Source: an uncultured Bacilli bacterium
GTDB lineage: Bacteria > Bacillota_I > Bacilli_A > RF39 > UBA660
DNA length: 7,946 nt
NCBI GenBank assembly: GCA_934130265.1
Contig: CAKOYC010000045.1
Span: 1 to 7,946, forward strand
Direction: 5' to 3'
Made by a program: the position numbers and the translations under genes
In this document: piece by piece, positions 1 to 6,285 of the stretch
How the letters are laid out: every line of letters begins with the position of its first letter
How positions within the stretch are numbered: the first letter of the stretch is position 1
The notes under the pieces: model-generated
What the model was told of the DNA's origin: nothing
The model's input: only the letters and a program-made list of their open reading frames with translations
Database searches by the model: none

Positions 1-5
1 TACCA

Positions 6-35
6 AAGGAGTGCATAAAGCACGGTACCATCCTT
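6..35 (-). promoter_or_regulatory. T-box antiterminator hairpin
   Basis: On the minus strand the RNA folds as helix A1 AAGGA (31-35) with UCCUU (6-10), a seven-base bulge UGGUACC (24-30), then helix A2 GUGC (20-23) with GCAC (11-14) closing a UUUAU loop. This is the textbook T-box antiterminator: the first four bulge bases, UGGN, pair with the NCCA end of an uncharged tRNA. The family consensus GGGUGGUACCGCG is close to the observed GGAUGGUACCGUG. The bases at 1-5 and those beyond the edge would form the competing terminator. Confidence 0.88.
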
Positions 36-89
36 AATTTTTCTTAATTTTATAACGATGTAAGTAACACCGGAAACAATGTTTCTCCG

Positions 90-176
90 AAGAGATAGGA
101 ATTATATAAGATTATCATTAAGTTCTCATTATCCTTAACTCACTGTGCATAAGAGCTTATATAATTATGGTCTCCC
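90..176 (-). promoter_or_regulatory. Candidate Stem I (specifier domain) of the T-box leader
   Basis: A perfect 11-bp helix joins 156-166 with 100-110 (AAUUAUAUAAG with CUUAUAUAAUU on the minus strand). It is extended at its base by GGGAGA (171-176) with UCUCUU (90-95). Inside it, GUUAAG (134-139) pairs with CUUAAU (117-122) around an 11-nt loop, and AGUGA (140-144) sits just below on the 5' strand. That resembles the order of the specifier loop in known leaders, where an AGUA-like 5' strand faces the codon on the 3' strand. The codon should lie around 111-118 (bases AUGAUAAU); GAU, AUA and AAU are all possible. The usual long distal arm with its AG-rich bulge and apical T-loop module is not visible. 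The pairing is read by eye. Confidence 0.5.
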
Positions 177-206
177 CATAGATTTAAATTTTTTTGAATT
201 TTCTCT

Positions 207-235
207 ATTCTATAAAATATATTACTATTTGTCAA
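207..235 (-). promoter_or_regulatory. SigA-type promoter of the T-box leader
   Basis: On the minus strand a consensus -35 TTGACA (230-235) is followed by a 17-bp spacer and a -10 TAGAAT (207-212), five of six matching TATAAT. The predicted start is near 200, just ahead of the T-box fold. The -35 box begins only 7 bp after the eno stop codon, so this promoter belongs to the operon to the left and is independent of eno. Confidence 0.85.
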
Positions 236-242
236 GAAAAAA

Positions 243-1472
243 TTATCTATTTAATTCTTCTTCAATTCTCATTAATTGATTATATTTACAAATTCTATCT
301 GTTCTTGACATAGAACCAGTCTTAATTTGTCCTAAATCTAAACCAACTGCTAAGTCAGCAATAGTAGTGTCTTCAGTTTCACCACTTCTATGGGAAATAA
401 TAGTCTTATAACCATGACTTTTAGCAAGCTCGATAGTTTCTAAAGTTTCAGTAATAGTACCGATTTGATTAACCTTTAAAAGAATAGCATTACCAGCTTT
501 ATTATCAATTCCTTTTTGAAGACATTCTTTATTAGTAACAAATAAATCATCTCCAACTAATTGAATCTTATCACCTAATTCCTCAGTTACTTTGCTAAAT
601 CCTTCCCAATCATTTTCATCAACTGCATCTTCAATTGAAATAATTGGATAAGTATTTACTAAATCTTTATAATAATCAATTAACTCATCAGTAGTTAATG
701 TTTTTCCTTCACCATCTAAATGATATTTTCCATCACGATAAAACTCGCTAGCAGCTACATCAATAGCATAACAAACATCATCATATGGTTTATAACCAGC
801 TCTTTCAACTGCTTCTGTAATTAATTCAAAACCTTCTTTATTACTTTTTAAGTTAGGAGCAAATCCACCTTCATCACCAACTGATGTAGCATAACCTTTT
901 TCTTTTAACACATTTTTCAAAGAATGAAATACTTCAGCCCCAACTCTTACTCTTTCGTGAATTGTATCTCTTTGGGGAATAATCATATACTCTTGAAAAT
1001 CAAGTGAGTTATCAGCATGAGCTCCACCATTAATAATATTCATCATTGGTACTGGTAAAGTTCTTCCTTCACCAACATAAGCATATAAAGGTTTTCCACT
1101 ATTATTAGCGGCAGCTTTTAAACATGCCATGGAAACACCTAGTATAGCATTAGCACCTAAATTACTCTTAGTTTTAGTACCATCTAGTTTTAACATAGCT
1201 TCATCTATTGCTTTTTGATCTTCAACTTCCATACCAATTATATTATCATGTAAAACAGTATTTACATTATTAACAGCATTTAAAACACCTTTTCCACAAA
1301 ATCTTGTTTTATCTCCATCTCTCATTTCTAAGGCTTCTCTTTCACCAGTTGAAGCTCCAGATGGAACAGCAGCTCTACCCATAACACCATTTTCAAGATA
1401 AACATCAACCTCAACTGTTGGATTACCTCTTGAATCTAAAATCTCTCTACCTATAATATTTTTAATCTTCAT
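243..1472 (-). CDS. eno: Enolase (phosphopyruvate hydratase)
   Basis: Cytoplasmic glycolytic enzyme that interconverts 2-phosphoglycerate and phosphoenolpyruvate with Mg2+. The 409 residues cover the whole family length, slightly short of the usual 425-435 through small loop deletions. Visible landmarks are the first flexible loop SGASTGE (38-44), GGAHADN with the substrate-loop His152, the acid pair DFQE (Glu161) and GDEGGFAPN (Glu201), and the metal ligands Asp238 (AIDVAASEFY), Glu281 (SIEDAVDENDW) and Asp308/309 (VGDDLFVTN). Also present are the catalytic base Lys333 (LLKVNQIGT), SHRSGETEDTT (360-370) and Lys384 (GQIKTGSMSRTDR). All catalytic residues are in place. The start is supported by AAGGAAG about 9 nt upstream. 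The gene lies 81 nt after murD and none of the other glycolytic genes is in the window. No hairpin terminator follows the TAA stop. Confidence 0.98.
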   Translation of the reverse strand: MKIKNIIGREILDSRGNPTVEVDVYLENGVMGRAAVPSGASTGEREALEMRDGDKTRFCGKGVLNAVNNVNTVLHDNIIGMEVEDQKAIDEAMLKLDGTKTKSNLGANAILGVSMACLKAAANNSGKPLYAYVGEGRTLPVPMMNIINGGAHADNSLDFQEYMIIPQRDTIHERVRVGAEVFHSLKNVLKEKGYATSVGDEGGFAPNLKSNKEGFELITEAVERAGYKPYDDVCYAIDVAASEFYRDGKYHLDGEGKTLTTDELIDYYKDLVNTYPIISIEDAVDENDWEGFSKVTEELGDKIQLVGDDLFVTNKECLQKGIDNKAGNAILLKVNQIGTITETLETIELAKSHGYKTIISHRSGETEDTTIADLAVGLDLGQIKTGSMSRTDRICKYNQLMRIEEELNR

Positions 1473-1496
1473 AAATCTAGTCTTCCTTTCTTTAAT

Positions 1497-1502
1497 ATTA
1501 TA
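1497..1502 (-). promoter_or_regulatory. Candidate -10 element of an eno promoter
   Basis: A perfect TATAAT lies on the minus strand 24 nt upstream of the eno start, in the 81-nt gap after murD. No good -35 is found 16-18 bp further upstream: the bases there read AGTGGG or similar. There is also no TG one base before the -10. It may be a weak or activated promoter, or chance in AT-rich sequence. If it is not used, eno depends on read-through from murD. Confidence 0.4.
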
Positions 1503-1553
1503 CTGCAGGAATTAATAATCCCACTTAAAATGATAACATATTTTTAGAAAATA

Positions 1554-2906
1554 TTAAGCGTTTTCTCTCATTTTTCTAATTTTTTCTTTAAATTCGTCTC
1601 CTCTATCTTCACATTGCTTATATTGATCCCAAGATGCAGAAGCAGGACTTAATAAAACTACTTCTCCACTTTGTTTAATTTCATTGATATAATCCATAGC
1701 TTCATCTAAAGTTTCAAAGATTTGAGTATTGATATTTAACTGATTTCCATATTCTTTAACTCTATTTCTACATTGTCCGATACCAACTATTTCTTTAACA
1801 TTTCCCATATATTTATCTAAATCATGAAAGTCTTGTCCACGTTCTAATCCACCTAAAATAAGAACTATATCACAGTTAAATGAATTTAAAGCAATTTGTG
1901 TACACTTAGTATTAGTAGCTTCTGTATCGTTATAGTACTTAACACCATCTATTTCATCAACAAATTCTAAACGATGAGCAACACCTTTAAAAGTAGTTAA
2001 AACTTTAACAATAGATTCATTATCTACTCCTACTTCCTTAGCAATCATCATAGCTCCTAAAGCATTTTCAACATTATGATTACCAGCTAACAAAAATTTA
2101 TCTCTATCTAATATCTTTTCACCATAATACCATAAAGCATTGTCTTTATAATAAGCACCATTTATCTCTCTTTTACTAGAAAAGTATTTAGTAGTTGCTT
2201 TAATATCTTTAGTACCATCAATCACTTCATCATTTTCGATATTCAAAATTGCTATATCATTTGCTGTTTGGTTTTTAAATAATTTTAGTTTCACTCTTTT
2301 ATAATTTTCATAACTTTTTAGAAAGTCAACATGAGCAACACTTAAATTAGTCATCAAAGCAATATGTGGCTTAAATTCACTCATATTTTCTAGTTGTTGA
2401 CAAGATACTTCCATCACAATAATATCATTATCTTCTAACTTATCTAAAAAACTAGTTAAAGGATAACCAATATTTCCTGCTAAATGAACTCTCTTTCCAC
2501 TTTCTTTAATCATTTCATAAGTTAATGTTGTAGTAGTTGTTTTACCATTAGTACCAGTTATTCCTATTAAAGTTACAGATTCTGGTAATAATCTATAAGC
2601 CATTTCTGCTTCATTAATAACTTCTATATTTAATTCTCTAGCTTTTAAAACATATTTATGATCAATAGGTATACCAGGATTTTTAATCAAATAATCAAAA
2701 GAATCATCTAGTAAATCATCAGGATGACTTCCAAATATTAAAGTTACTCCTAACTCTTTTAATTCTTTTACTTGTTCTTTTTTTTGTTTTTCTTCACTAC
2801 CACCATCATTTAAAATGACAGTATTTCCGTGTTTAATTAAATATTTAGCTGCTTCATAACCACTTCTTGCCATACCAAGAACTAGTATCTTTTTATTTTC
2901 AAACAT
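1554..2906 (-). CDS. murD: UDP-N-acetylmuramoylalanine--D-glutamate ligase (MurD)
   Basis: Cytoplasmic ATP-dependent ligase that adds D-glutamate to UDP-MurNAc-L-Ala during peptidoglycan precursor synthesis. From the start chosen here it has 450 residues, the normal family length. Domain 1 opens with a Rossmann-like KILVLGMARSG and contains KNPGIP. The central domain has the ATP loop GTNGKT (118-123), GNIGYP, EVSCQQLE (166-173), NLSVAHVD (187-194), the likely carbamoylated Lys206 and GNHNVENAL (275-283). The C-terminal domain has HRLEF (311-315), NDTEATN (326-332), GGLERGQDF, and SPASASWDQ with RGDEF near the end. A longer frame begins seven codons upstream at 2927, but the Shine-Dalgarno GGAGGGAG (2912-2919) lies inside that extension and points to 2906. 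EVSCQQLE and NDTEATN differ from the common ELSSFQLE and NDSKATN. The gene is divergent from the FemABX gene. Confidence 0.96.
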   Translation of the reverse strand: MFENKKILVLGMARSGYEAAKYLIKHGNTVILNDGGSEEKQKKEQVKELKELGVTLIFGSHPDDLLDDSFDYLIKNPGIPIDHKYVLKARELNIEVINEAEMAYRLLPESVTLIGITGTNGKTTTTTLTYEMIKESGKRVHLAGNIGYPLTSFLDKLEDNDIIVMEVSCQQLENMSEFKPHIALMTNLSVAHVDFLKSYENYKRVKLKLFKNQTANDIAILNIENDEVIDGTKDIKATTKYFSSKREINGAYYKDNALWYYGEKILDRDKFLLAGNHNVENALGAMMIAKEVGVDNESIVKVLTTFKGVAHRLEFVDEIDGVKYYNDTEATNTKCTQIALNSFNCDIVLILGGLERGQDFHDLDKYMGNVKEIVGIGQCRNRVKEYGNQLNINTQIFETLDEAMDYINEIKQSGEVVLLSPASASWDQYKQCEDRGDEFKEKIRKMRENA

Positions 2907-2911
2907 ATATA

Positions 2912-2919
2912 CTCCCTCC
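2912..2919 (-). promoter_or_regulatory. Ribosome binding site that fixes the murD start
   Basis: GGAGGGAG on the minus strand ends five bases before the ATG at 2906. It falls within the codons of the alternative upstream ATG at 2927, which has no comparable site of its own. The shorter protein starting MFENKK is therefore the likely product. Confidence 0.85.
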
Positions 2920-2925
2920 ACTAAC

Positions 2926-2974
2926 ATTATACTAAATTTTACAAATGTTTAAACCCCTTTCATTGAAAATTATA
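2926..2974 (-). promoter_or_regulatory. Candidate murD promoter region (two possible -10 boxes)
   Basis: Two perfect TATAAT hexamers occur on the minus strand, at 2926-2931 and 2969-2974. The nearer one would start transcription at about 2919, leaving almost no room ahead of the Shine-Dalgarno sequence. The farther one would give a leader of about 55 nt but lies inside the spacer of the opposing FemABX promoter. Neither has a good -35: the bases 17 bp upstream read GTTTAA and TCTTAT. I cannot choose between them. Confidence 0.35.
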
Positions 2975-2991
2975 GAAATCACTGTTATAAT
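2963..2991 (+). promoter_or_regulatory. SigA-type promoter of the FemABX gene, extended -10
   Basis: -35 TTGAAA (2963-2968), a 17-bp spacer, and -10 TATAAT (2986-2991) preceded by TGT, which gives an extended -10. Transcription should start near 2998, followed almost at once by the Shine-Dalgarno AAAGGAGG (3002-3009) and the ATG at 3016. The leader is thus only about 18 nt long, with no room for an attenuator. Confidence 0.85.
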
Positions 2992-3015
2992 ATAAGAGAT
3001 TAAAGGAGGAGTTCC

Positions 3016-4266
3016 ATGAAAATAATCACTCTAGAAGAACATCAATTCAATAAGTATGCTGAAAATCATAAGTATCGTAGTTATTATCAATCTAGTGCCT
3101 ATGGTAAAATTATGAAAAAATTTGGCTACGATACTCACTATCTTGGTATTATTGATGACAATGAAAATATTATTGGAGCTTCTTTATTACTATATAAAGA
3201 GGTATTCATGAATTATAAAATAGCATATGCTCCTAGAGGATTATTATTTGACTACAGTAATGGTGCTATCTTAAAAGAGTTTACAGAAAGATTAAAAAAA
3301 CTATTATCAAAACAAGGTTTTATGTTGCTTAAAATTGACCCAGTAATTCCAGTTTCTATTCATAATGCAACTGGTAAAATTTTAAATATTAATCCTGAAT
3401 CTAACATAATTGTAGAAAATTTAAAAGCCAGTCACTGGGAATACCATGGTCCCACACTCTTCTTTGAAACAGAAAAGCCAAGATTTGAAGCAGTTATCTC
3501 ACTTGATAAAGATATTAATACTATCTATAATAGTTTTGAAAAAAGAGTTCGTTACAAGATTAAAAAAGCGATTAGAAGTGGTGTAGAAATTATTAAAGGT
3601 AGTGAACAAAACATTCCTTTATTTTATGAATTTGTTAAGAAAAAATACGCAAGACCAATAGAATATTATCAAGAGTTTTATAAACAATTTGAAGGTAATG
3701 TTGATTTATACTTTGCTAAGTTAAATACCGAAACTTTTGTTATTAACAGTAAAAAGCTATATGAAAAGGAAATGGAAATAAATGATAATCTAGCTTATAA
3801 AATTCAACAAGCAAAAAATGCCAATACTAGAAAAAAACTAATTAATGAAAAAATAGAATCTGATAAATTAATAAATACTTACAAGAAAAACTTAGTATGG
3901 GCTACTAATCTTTTAAAAGACAATCCAAATGGTATTTTAATCTCTTCATCATTCATTTTAAGGTATGACCATGCCGCTTTTCTAATAATTGAAGGCCTAA
4001 ACTCTAAATTTAAATCATTAAATCCAAGTTATCTTATGAAATGGGAATTGATTTCTAAATACAAAAATATGAACTTAAAGTATATAAATTTTAATGCTGT
4101 AAGTGGAGATTTTGAGCATATAACTGAATACTCTGGTCTTAATGAAATGAAGCTAGGTTTTAATCCAGTCATTAGTGAATATGTAGGAGAGTTTGATTTT
4201 GTTATAAATCAATTACCATATAATCTATATAGAAATTTAAACAAAGATAAGAAAAAAACAAATTAA
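3016..4266 (+). CDS. FemABX-family aminoacyltransferase (peptidoglycan interpeptide bridge)
   Basis: Members of this family transfer amino acids (Gly, Ala or Ser) from charged tRNA onto the stem-peptide lysine of lipid II, at the inner face of the membrane. The 416-residue length suits FemA, FemX and MurM types. Two GNAT-like halves are visible. The second contains RVRYKIKKAIRSGVEI (177-192), like the conserved family segment RTRYNIxxAxKxGV, and the C-terminal PSYLMKWELI and KYINFNAVSGDF (337-366), like the family's YDFGGISGDF. Between them, about residues 243-297 are highly charged and helical with no proline, matching the antiparallel coiled-coil arm of FemA-type enzymes. No signal peptide is seen. 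The start has a perfect Shine-Dalgarno six bases upstream. The gene has its own promoter and terminator, so it is monocistronic, divergent from murD. Family assignment is firm; the amino acid and position transferred cannot be read from sequence. Confidence 0.9.
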   Translation: MKIITLEEHQFNKYAENHKYRSYYQSSAYGKIMKKFGYDTHYLGIIDDNENIIGASLLLYKEVFMNYKIAYAPRGLLFDYSNGAILKEFTERLKKLLSKQGFMLLKIDPVIPVSIHNATGKILNINPESNIIVENLKASHWEYHGPTLFFETEKPRFEAVISLDKDINTIYNSFEKRVRYKIKKAIRSGVEIIKGSEQNIPLFYEFVKKKYARPIEYYQEFYKQFEGNVDLYFAKLNTETFVINSKKLYEKEMEINDNLAYKIQQAKNANTRKKLINEKIESDKLINTYKKNLVWATNLLKDNPNGILISSSFILRYDHAAFLIIEGLNSKFKSLNPSYLMKWELISKYKNMNLKYINFNAVSGDFEHITEYSGLNEMKLGFNPVISEYVGEFDFVINQLPYNLYRNLNKDKKKTN

Positions 4267-4277
4267 TTGTTATTAAA

Positions 4278-4313
4278 AGAACCAATAAAAATCTAATATT
4301 GGTTCTCTTTTTT
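4278..4313. terminator. Rho-independent terminator shared by two convergent genes
   Basis: A perfect 10-bp stem AGAACCAATA (4278-4287) with TATTGGTTCT (4297-4306) encloses a 9-nt loop. On the plus strand it is followed by C and six T, ending the FemABX transcript 12 nt after its stop. On the minus strand the same stem is followed by TTTAATA, so it can also end the convergent gene, whose stop is at 4315. The minus-strand T-tract is the weaker one. Confidence 0.9.
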
Positions 4314-4314
4314 A

Positions 4315-4935
4315 TTAATTAGTTATATCTTTACTATCTTCCTCATTAAAACATATACTATCAAGAATCTTTTTACTTACTTTCTCCCATTCACTTTTTT
4401 GATTAATAGTAGTATAAAATTCTACTGTTACTAACTTATCTTCTAAAGTAAAATAACGTATATCATAATACTTAGCCGTTTCATCAGTACTAGTAGCAGT
4501 TAATTTTATAAAATTCTTATCATGCTTTTGATAATTTTCCATTTTTACATCAGTAAATCCTGTTAATCCTTCTTTAATAGAACTGACATAATTATTAAGC
4601 ATATCGTCAGTCATTGCTTCTTTACCTCTAGTAACTGATACATGCGTTAAATCATCTTTACTTTCAAATACTAGTTCTGGCCTTTCACTAGTACCATATT
4701 TTTGATTTAAAGCATCACCAGTAACTGCTACAAAACTATCAGGTATCTTTAAAAAGAAAGCTTTATCTACTCTGTATAACTTTAAATTAATAACTTCTCC
4801 ATTAACTTTTAATTCTTCTTTTTCCACTTTCTTTTCTGTTTTCTCTTTAACAGATATTCTTGAGGTCAAATAAGCTCCTACTAAAATTAATATAACACCA
4901 ATTAATACTAATATTATTTCTTTTTTATGTTTCAT
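4315..4935 (-). CDS. Membrane-anchored extracytoplasmic protein of unknown function
   Basis: The 206-residue protein starts with a short basic stretch (MKHKKE), then one hydrophobic segment (about 7-23), with no cysteine lipobox and no clear signal-peptidase site. It is most likely an N-terminal anchor with the rest outside the cell. A Lys/Glu-rich linker (29-43) leads to a soluble domain (about 50-196) that alternates predicted strands with two helices (about 107-124 and 181-194). The order FFLKIPDSF, then a strand with VSVTRG, a helix, FIKLTATS, YDIRYFTL, KLVTVEFYT and a closing helix resembles PsbP/Mog1-like (DUF1795-type) domains, but I offer this only as a guess from the pattern. The sole cysteine is Cys195. 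The start is supported by AAGGA nine bases upstream. The gene stands alone between the tuf terminator and the shared terminator. Its promoter is unclear. Confidence 0.82.
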   Translation of the reverse strand: MKHKKEIILVLIGVILILVGAYLTSRISVKEKTEKKVEKEELKVNGEVINLKLYRVDKAFFLKIPDSFVAVTGDALNQKYGTSERPELVFESKDDLTHVSVTRGKEAMTDDMLNNYVSSIKEGLTGFTDVKMENYQKHDKNFIKLTATSTDETAKYYDIRYFTLEDKLVTVEFYTTINQKSEWEKVSKKILDSICFNEEDSKDITN

Positions 4936-4979
4936 CTTAACACATCCTTAGTATATTAAATATATCACATTTAAGAAAC

Positions 4980-5018
4980 AAAAAAAACTGTAAAATCGTA
5001 ATTTGATCTTACAGTTTT
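4980..5018 (-). terminator. Rho-independent terminator of tuf
   Basis: On the minus strand a 10-bp stem AAAACTGTAA (5009-5018) with TTACAGTTTT (4984-4993) encloses a 15-nt loop and runs into an eight-T tract (4980-4987). It begins 13 nt after the tuf stop codon and closes the fusA-tuf unit before the next minus-strand gene. The plus strand has a similar but shorter T-rich flank, and no plus-strand gene lies just upstream. Confidence 0.92.
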
Positions 5019-5031
5019 ATTTATAATGTTA

Positions 5032-6222
5032 TTATCCTTCGATTTCAGAAACAACACCAGCACCAACAGTACGTCCACCTTCACGGATAGAGAACTTAGT
5101 ACCTTTTTCAATAGCGATTGGGTGAATTAACTCAACATCCATTGAAACATTGTCTCCTGGCATAACCATTTCAACACCTTCAGGTAATGTAATAACACCA
5201 GTTACGTCTGTAGTTCTGAAATAGAATTGAGGACGATAATTTGAGAAGAATGGTGTATGACGTCCACCTTCTTCTTTGCTTAGTACATATACTTCAGCTT
5301 TGAATTGGTGATGTGGATGAACACTTCCTGGTTTAGCAAGAACTTGTCCACGTTCTACTTGTTCACGAGAAATACCACGTAATAATACACCAGCATTATC
5401 TCCTGCTTCAGCGAAGTCTAATTGCTTACGGAACATTTCAATTCCTGTAACAACAGTCTTTTGAGTTGGTTTAATACCAACGATTTCAACTTCATCATTA
5501 AGTTTTAATTGTCCACGTTCAACACGTCCAGTAACAACTGTACCACGACCAGTGATTGTGAATACATCTTCAATACTCATTAAGAATGGTTTGTCGTTAT
5601 CACGTTCTGGAGTAGGAATCCAAGTATCAACAGCATCCATTAATTCATAGATAGCATCAACATACTTCTGTTCTCCTTCAAGAGCTTTAAGAGCAGAACC
5701 CTTAATGATTGGAGTTTCATCTCCTTCGTAACCATATTCATTTAATAAGTCACGAACTTCCATTTCTACTAAGTCGATTAACTCTGGATCATCAACCATA
5801 TCACATTTGTTTAAGAATACAACCATACGAGGTACTCCAACTTGACGTGATAATAAGATATGTTCACGAGTTTGAGCCATAGCACCATCAGTAGCAGCAA
5901 TAACTAAGATTGCTCCATCCATTTGAGCAGCACCAGTAATCATGTTTTTAACATAATCAGCATGTCCTGGGCAGTCAACGTGTGCATAGTGACGATTTTC
6001 TGTTTGATATTCAACGTGTGCAGTATTAATTGTAATACCACGTTCTCTTTCTTCTGGAGCTTTATCAATGTTTGCATAATCAGTGAAATCAGCCCAATCA
6101 GGGTTCTTATCATGTAAACATTTAGTAATAGCTGCAGTTAAAGTAGTTTTACCATGATCTACGTGTCCAATTGTACCAATGTTAACATGTGGTTTTGAAC
6201 GATCAAATTTTTGTTTTGCCAT
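5032..6222 (-). CDS. tuf: Translation elongation factor Tu
   Basis: Cytoplasmic GTPase that carries aminoacyl-tRNA to the ribosomal A site. The 396 residues are the full family length. G motifs are GHVDHGKT (19-26), switch I ending in RGITI (62-66), DCPGH (83-87, catalytic His87), NKCD (138-141) and GSAL (175-178). Domain 2 contains TGRGTVVTGRVERG, and domain 3 ends with FSIREGGRTVGAGVVSEIEG. An in-frame ATG at 6270 would add 16 residues, but AAAGGAGG (6233-6240) lies inside that extension and MAKQKFDRSKPHVNIGTIGH is the normal EF-Tu N-terminus, so 6222 is the start. CGT arginine codons are frequent here while the FemABX and enolase genes favour AGA, as expected for a highly expressed gene. 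It follows fusA by 93 nt. Ser378 replaces the E. coli Ala375 of the kirromycin region; Ser is common in Firmicutes. Confidence 0.99.
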   Translation of the reverse strand: MAKQKFDRSKPHVNIGTIGHVDHGKTTLTAAITKCLHDKNPDWADFTDYANIDKAPEERERGITINTAHVEYQTENRHYAHVDCPGHADYVKNMITGAAQMDGAILVIAATDGAMAQTREHILLSRQVGVPRMVVFLNKCDMVDDPELIDLVEMEVRDLLNEYGYEGDETPIIKGSALKALEGEQKYVDAIYELMDAVDTWIPTPERDNDKPFLMSIEDVFTITGRGTVVTGRVERGQLKLNDEVEIVGIKPTQKTVVTGIEMFRKQLDFAEAGDNAGVLLRGISREQVERGQVLAKPGSVHPHHQFKAEVYVLSKEEGGRHTPFFSNYRPQFYFRTTDVTGVITLPEGVEMVMPGDNVSMDVELIHPIAIEKGTKFSIREGGRTVGAGVVSEIEG

Positions 6223-6232
6223 AATTAAATTT

Positions 6233-6240
6233 CCTCCTTT
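6233..6240 (-). promoter_or_regulatory. Ribosome binding site that fixes the tuf start
   Basis: AAAGGAGG on the minus strand lies 10 bases before the ATG at 6222 and inside the codons of the longer reading that starts at 6270. This supports the shorter, family-typical N-terminus. Confidence 0.9.
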
Positions 6241-6256
6241 TTCATGTTCAATATTT

Positions 6257-6285
6257 ATTTTATCTAACAATTAGCAATTTTGCAA
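6257..6285 (-). promoter_or_regulatory. Candidate internal promoter for tuf
   Basis: In the fusA-tuf gap the minus strand has TTGCAA (6280-6285), a 17-bp spacer and TAAAAT (6257-6262). This is four of six and five of six against the SigA consensus, with ideal spacing. It would give a leader of about 28 nt with the Shine-Dalgarno inside it. No terminator is seen between fusA and tuf, so this would add to read-through from the upstream operon promoter. Confidence 0.5.

Larger units (their letters stand above)
1..200 (-). promoter_or_regulatory. T-box riboswitch leader (5' part; continues off the left edge)
   Basis: This gene-free stretch reads on the minus strand as a T-box leader, a cis-acting RNA that senses uncharged tRNA and controls an aminoacyl-tRNA synthetase, amino-acid biosynthesis or transport gene. 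The diagnostic part is the antiterminator at 6-35 with the signature bulge UGGUACC. Upstream of it are a long helix-based Stem I candidate (90-176), a bulged hairpin at 71-89 in the place of Stem III, and an A/U-rich linker at 36-60. A good SigA promoter at 207-235 predicts a transcript start near 200. The terminator strand and the regulated gene lie beyond position 1. The UGGU bulge predicts a tRNA ending in ACCA, so a discriminator base A, or G by wobble. I could not fix the specifier codon. The T-box call itself is firm; the amino acid is not known. Confidence 0.85.

Noticed and set aside
11..152. Same-sense repeat TTATGCAC in the antiterminator and in Stem I (11-18 and 145-152)
   Set aside because: Eight bases in AT-rich RNA can recur by chance. 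An alternative pairing of GUGC with the Stem I copy is possible but has no support.
1534..1552. Inverted repeat ATATTTT...AAAATAT just after the murD stop
   Set aside because: It is only A/T pairs with a short stem and no following T-tract, so it is not a credible terminator.
2907..2927. Longer murD start at 2927 adding MLVEGVY
   Set aside because: The Shine-Dalgarno GGAGGGAG is inside this extension, and the family's usual N-terminus begins at 2906.
5032..5100. Possible kirromycin-type resistance from Ser378 in EF-Tu
   Set aside because: Serine at this place is common in Firmicutes EF-Tu, and one residue does not show resistance.
5923..6117. Plus-strand open frame of 64 codons
   Set aside because: It is antisense to the conserved G domain of tuf, with no Shine-Dalgarno and no family likeness.
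6223..6270. Longer tuf start at 6270 adding 16 residues
   Set aside because: AAAGGAGG and part of the promoter candidate lie inside it, and EF-Tu normally begins at MAKQKF.
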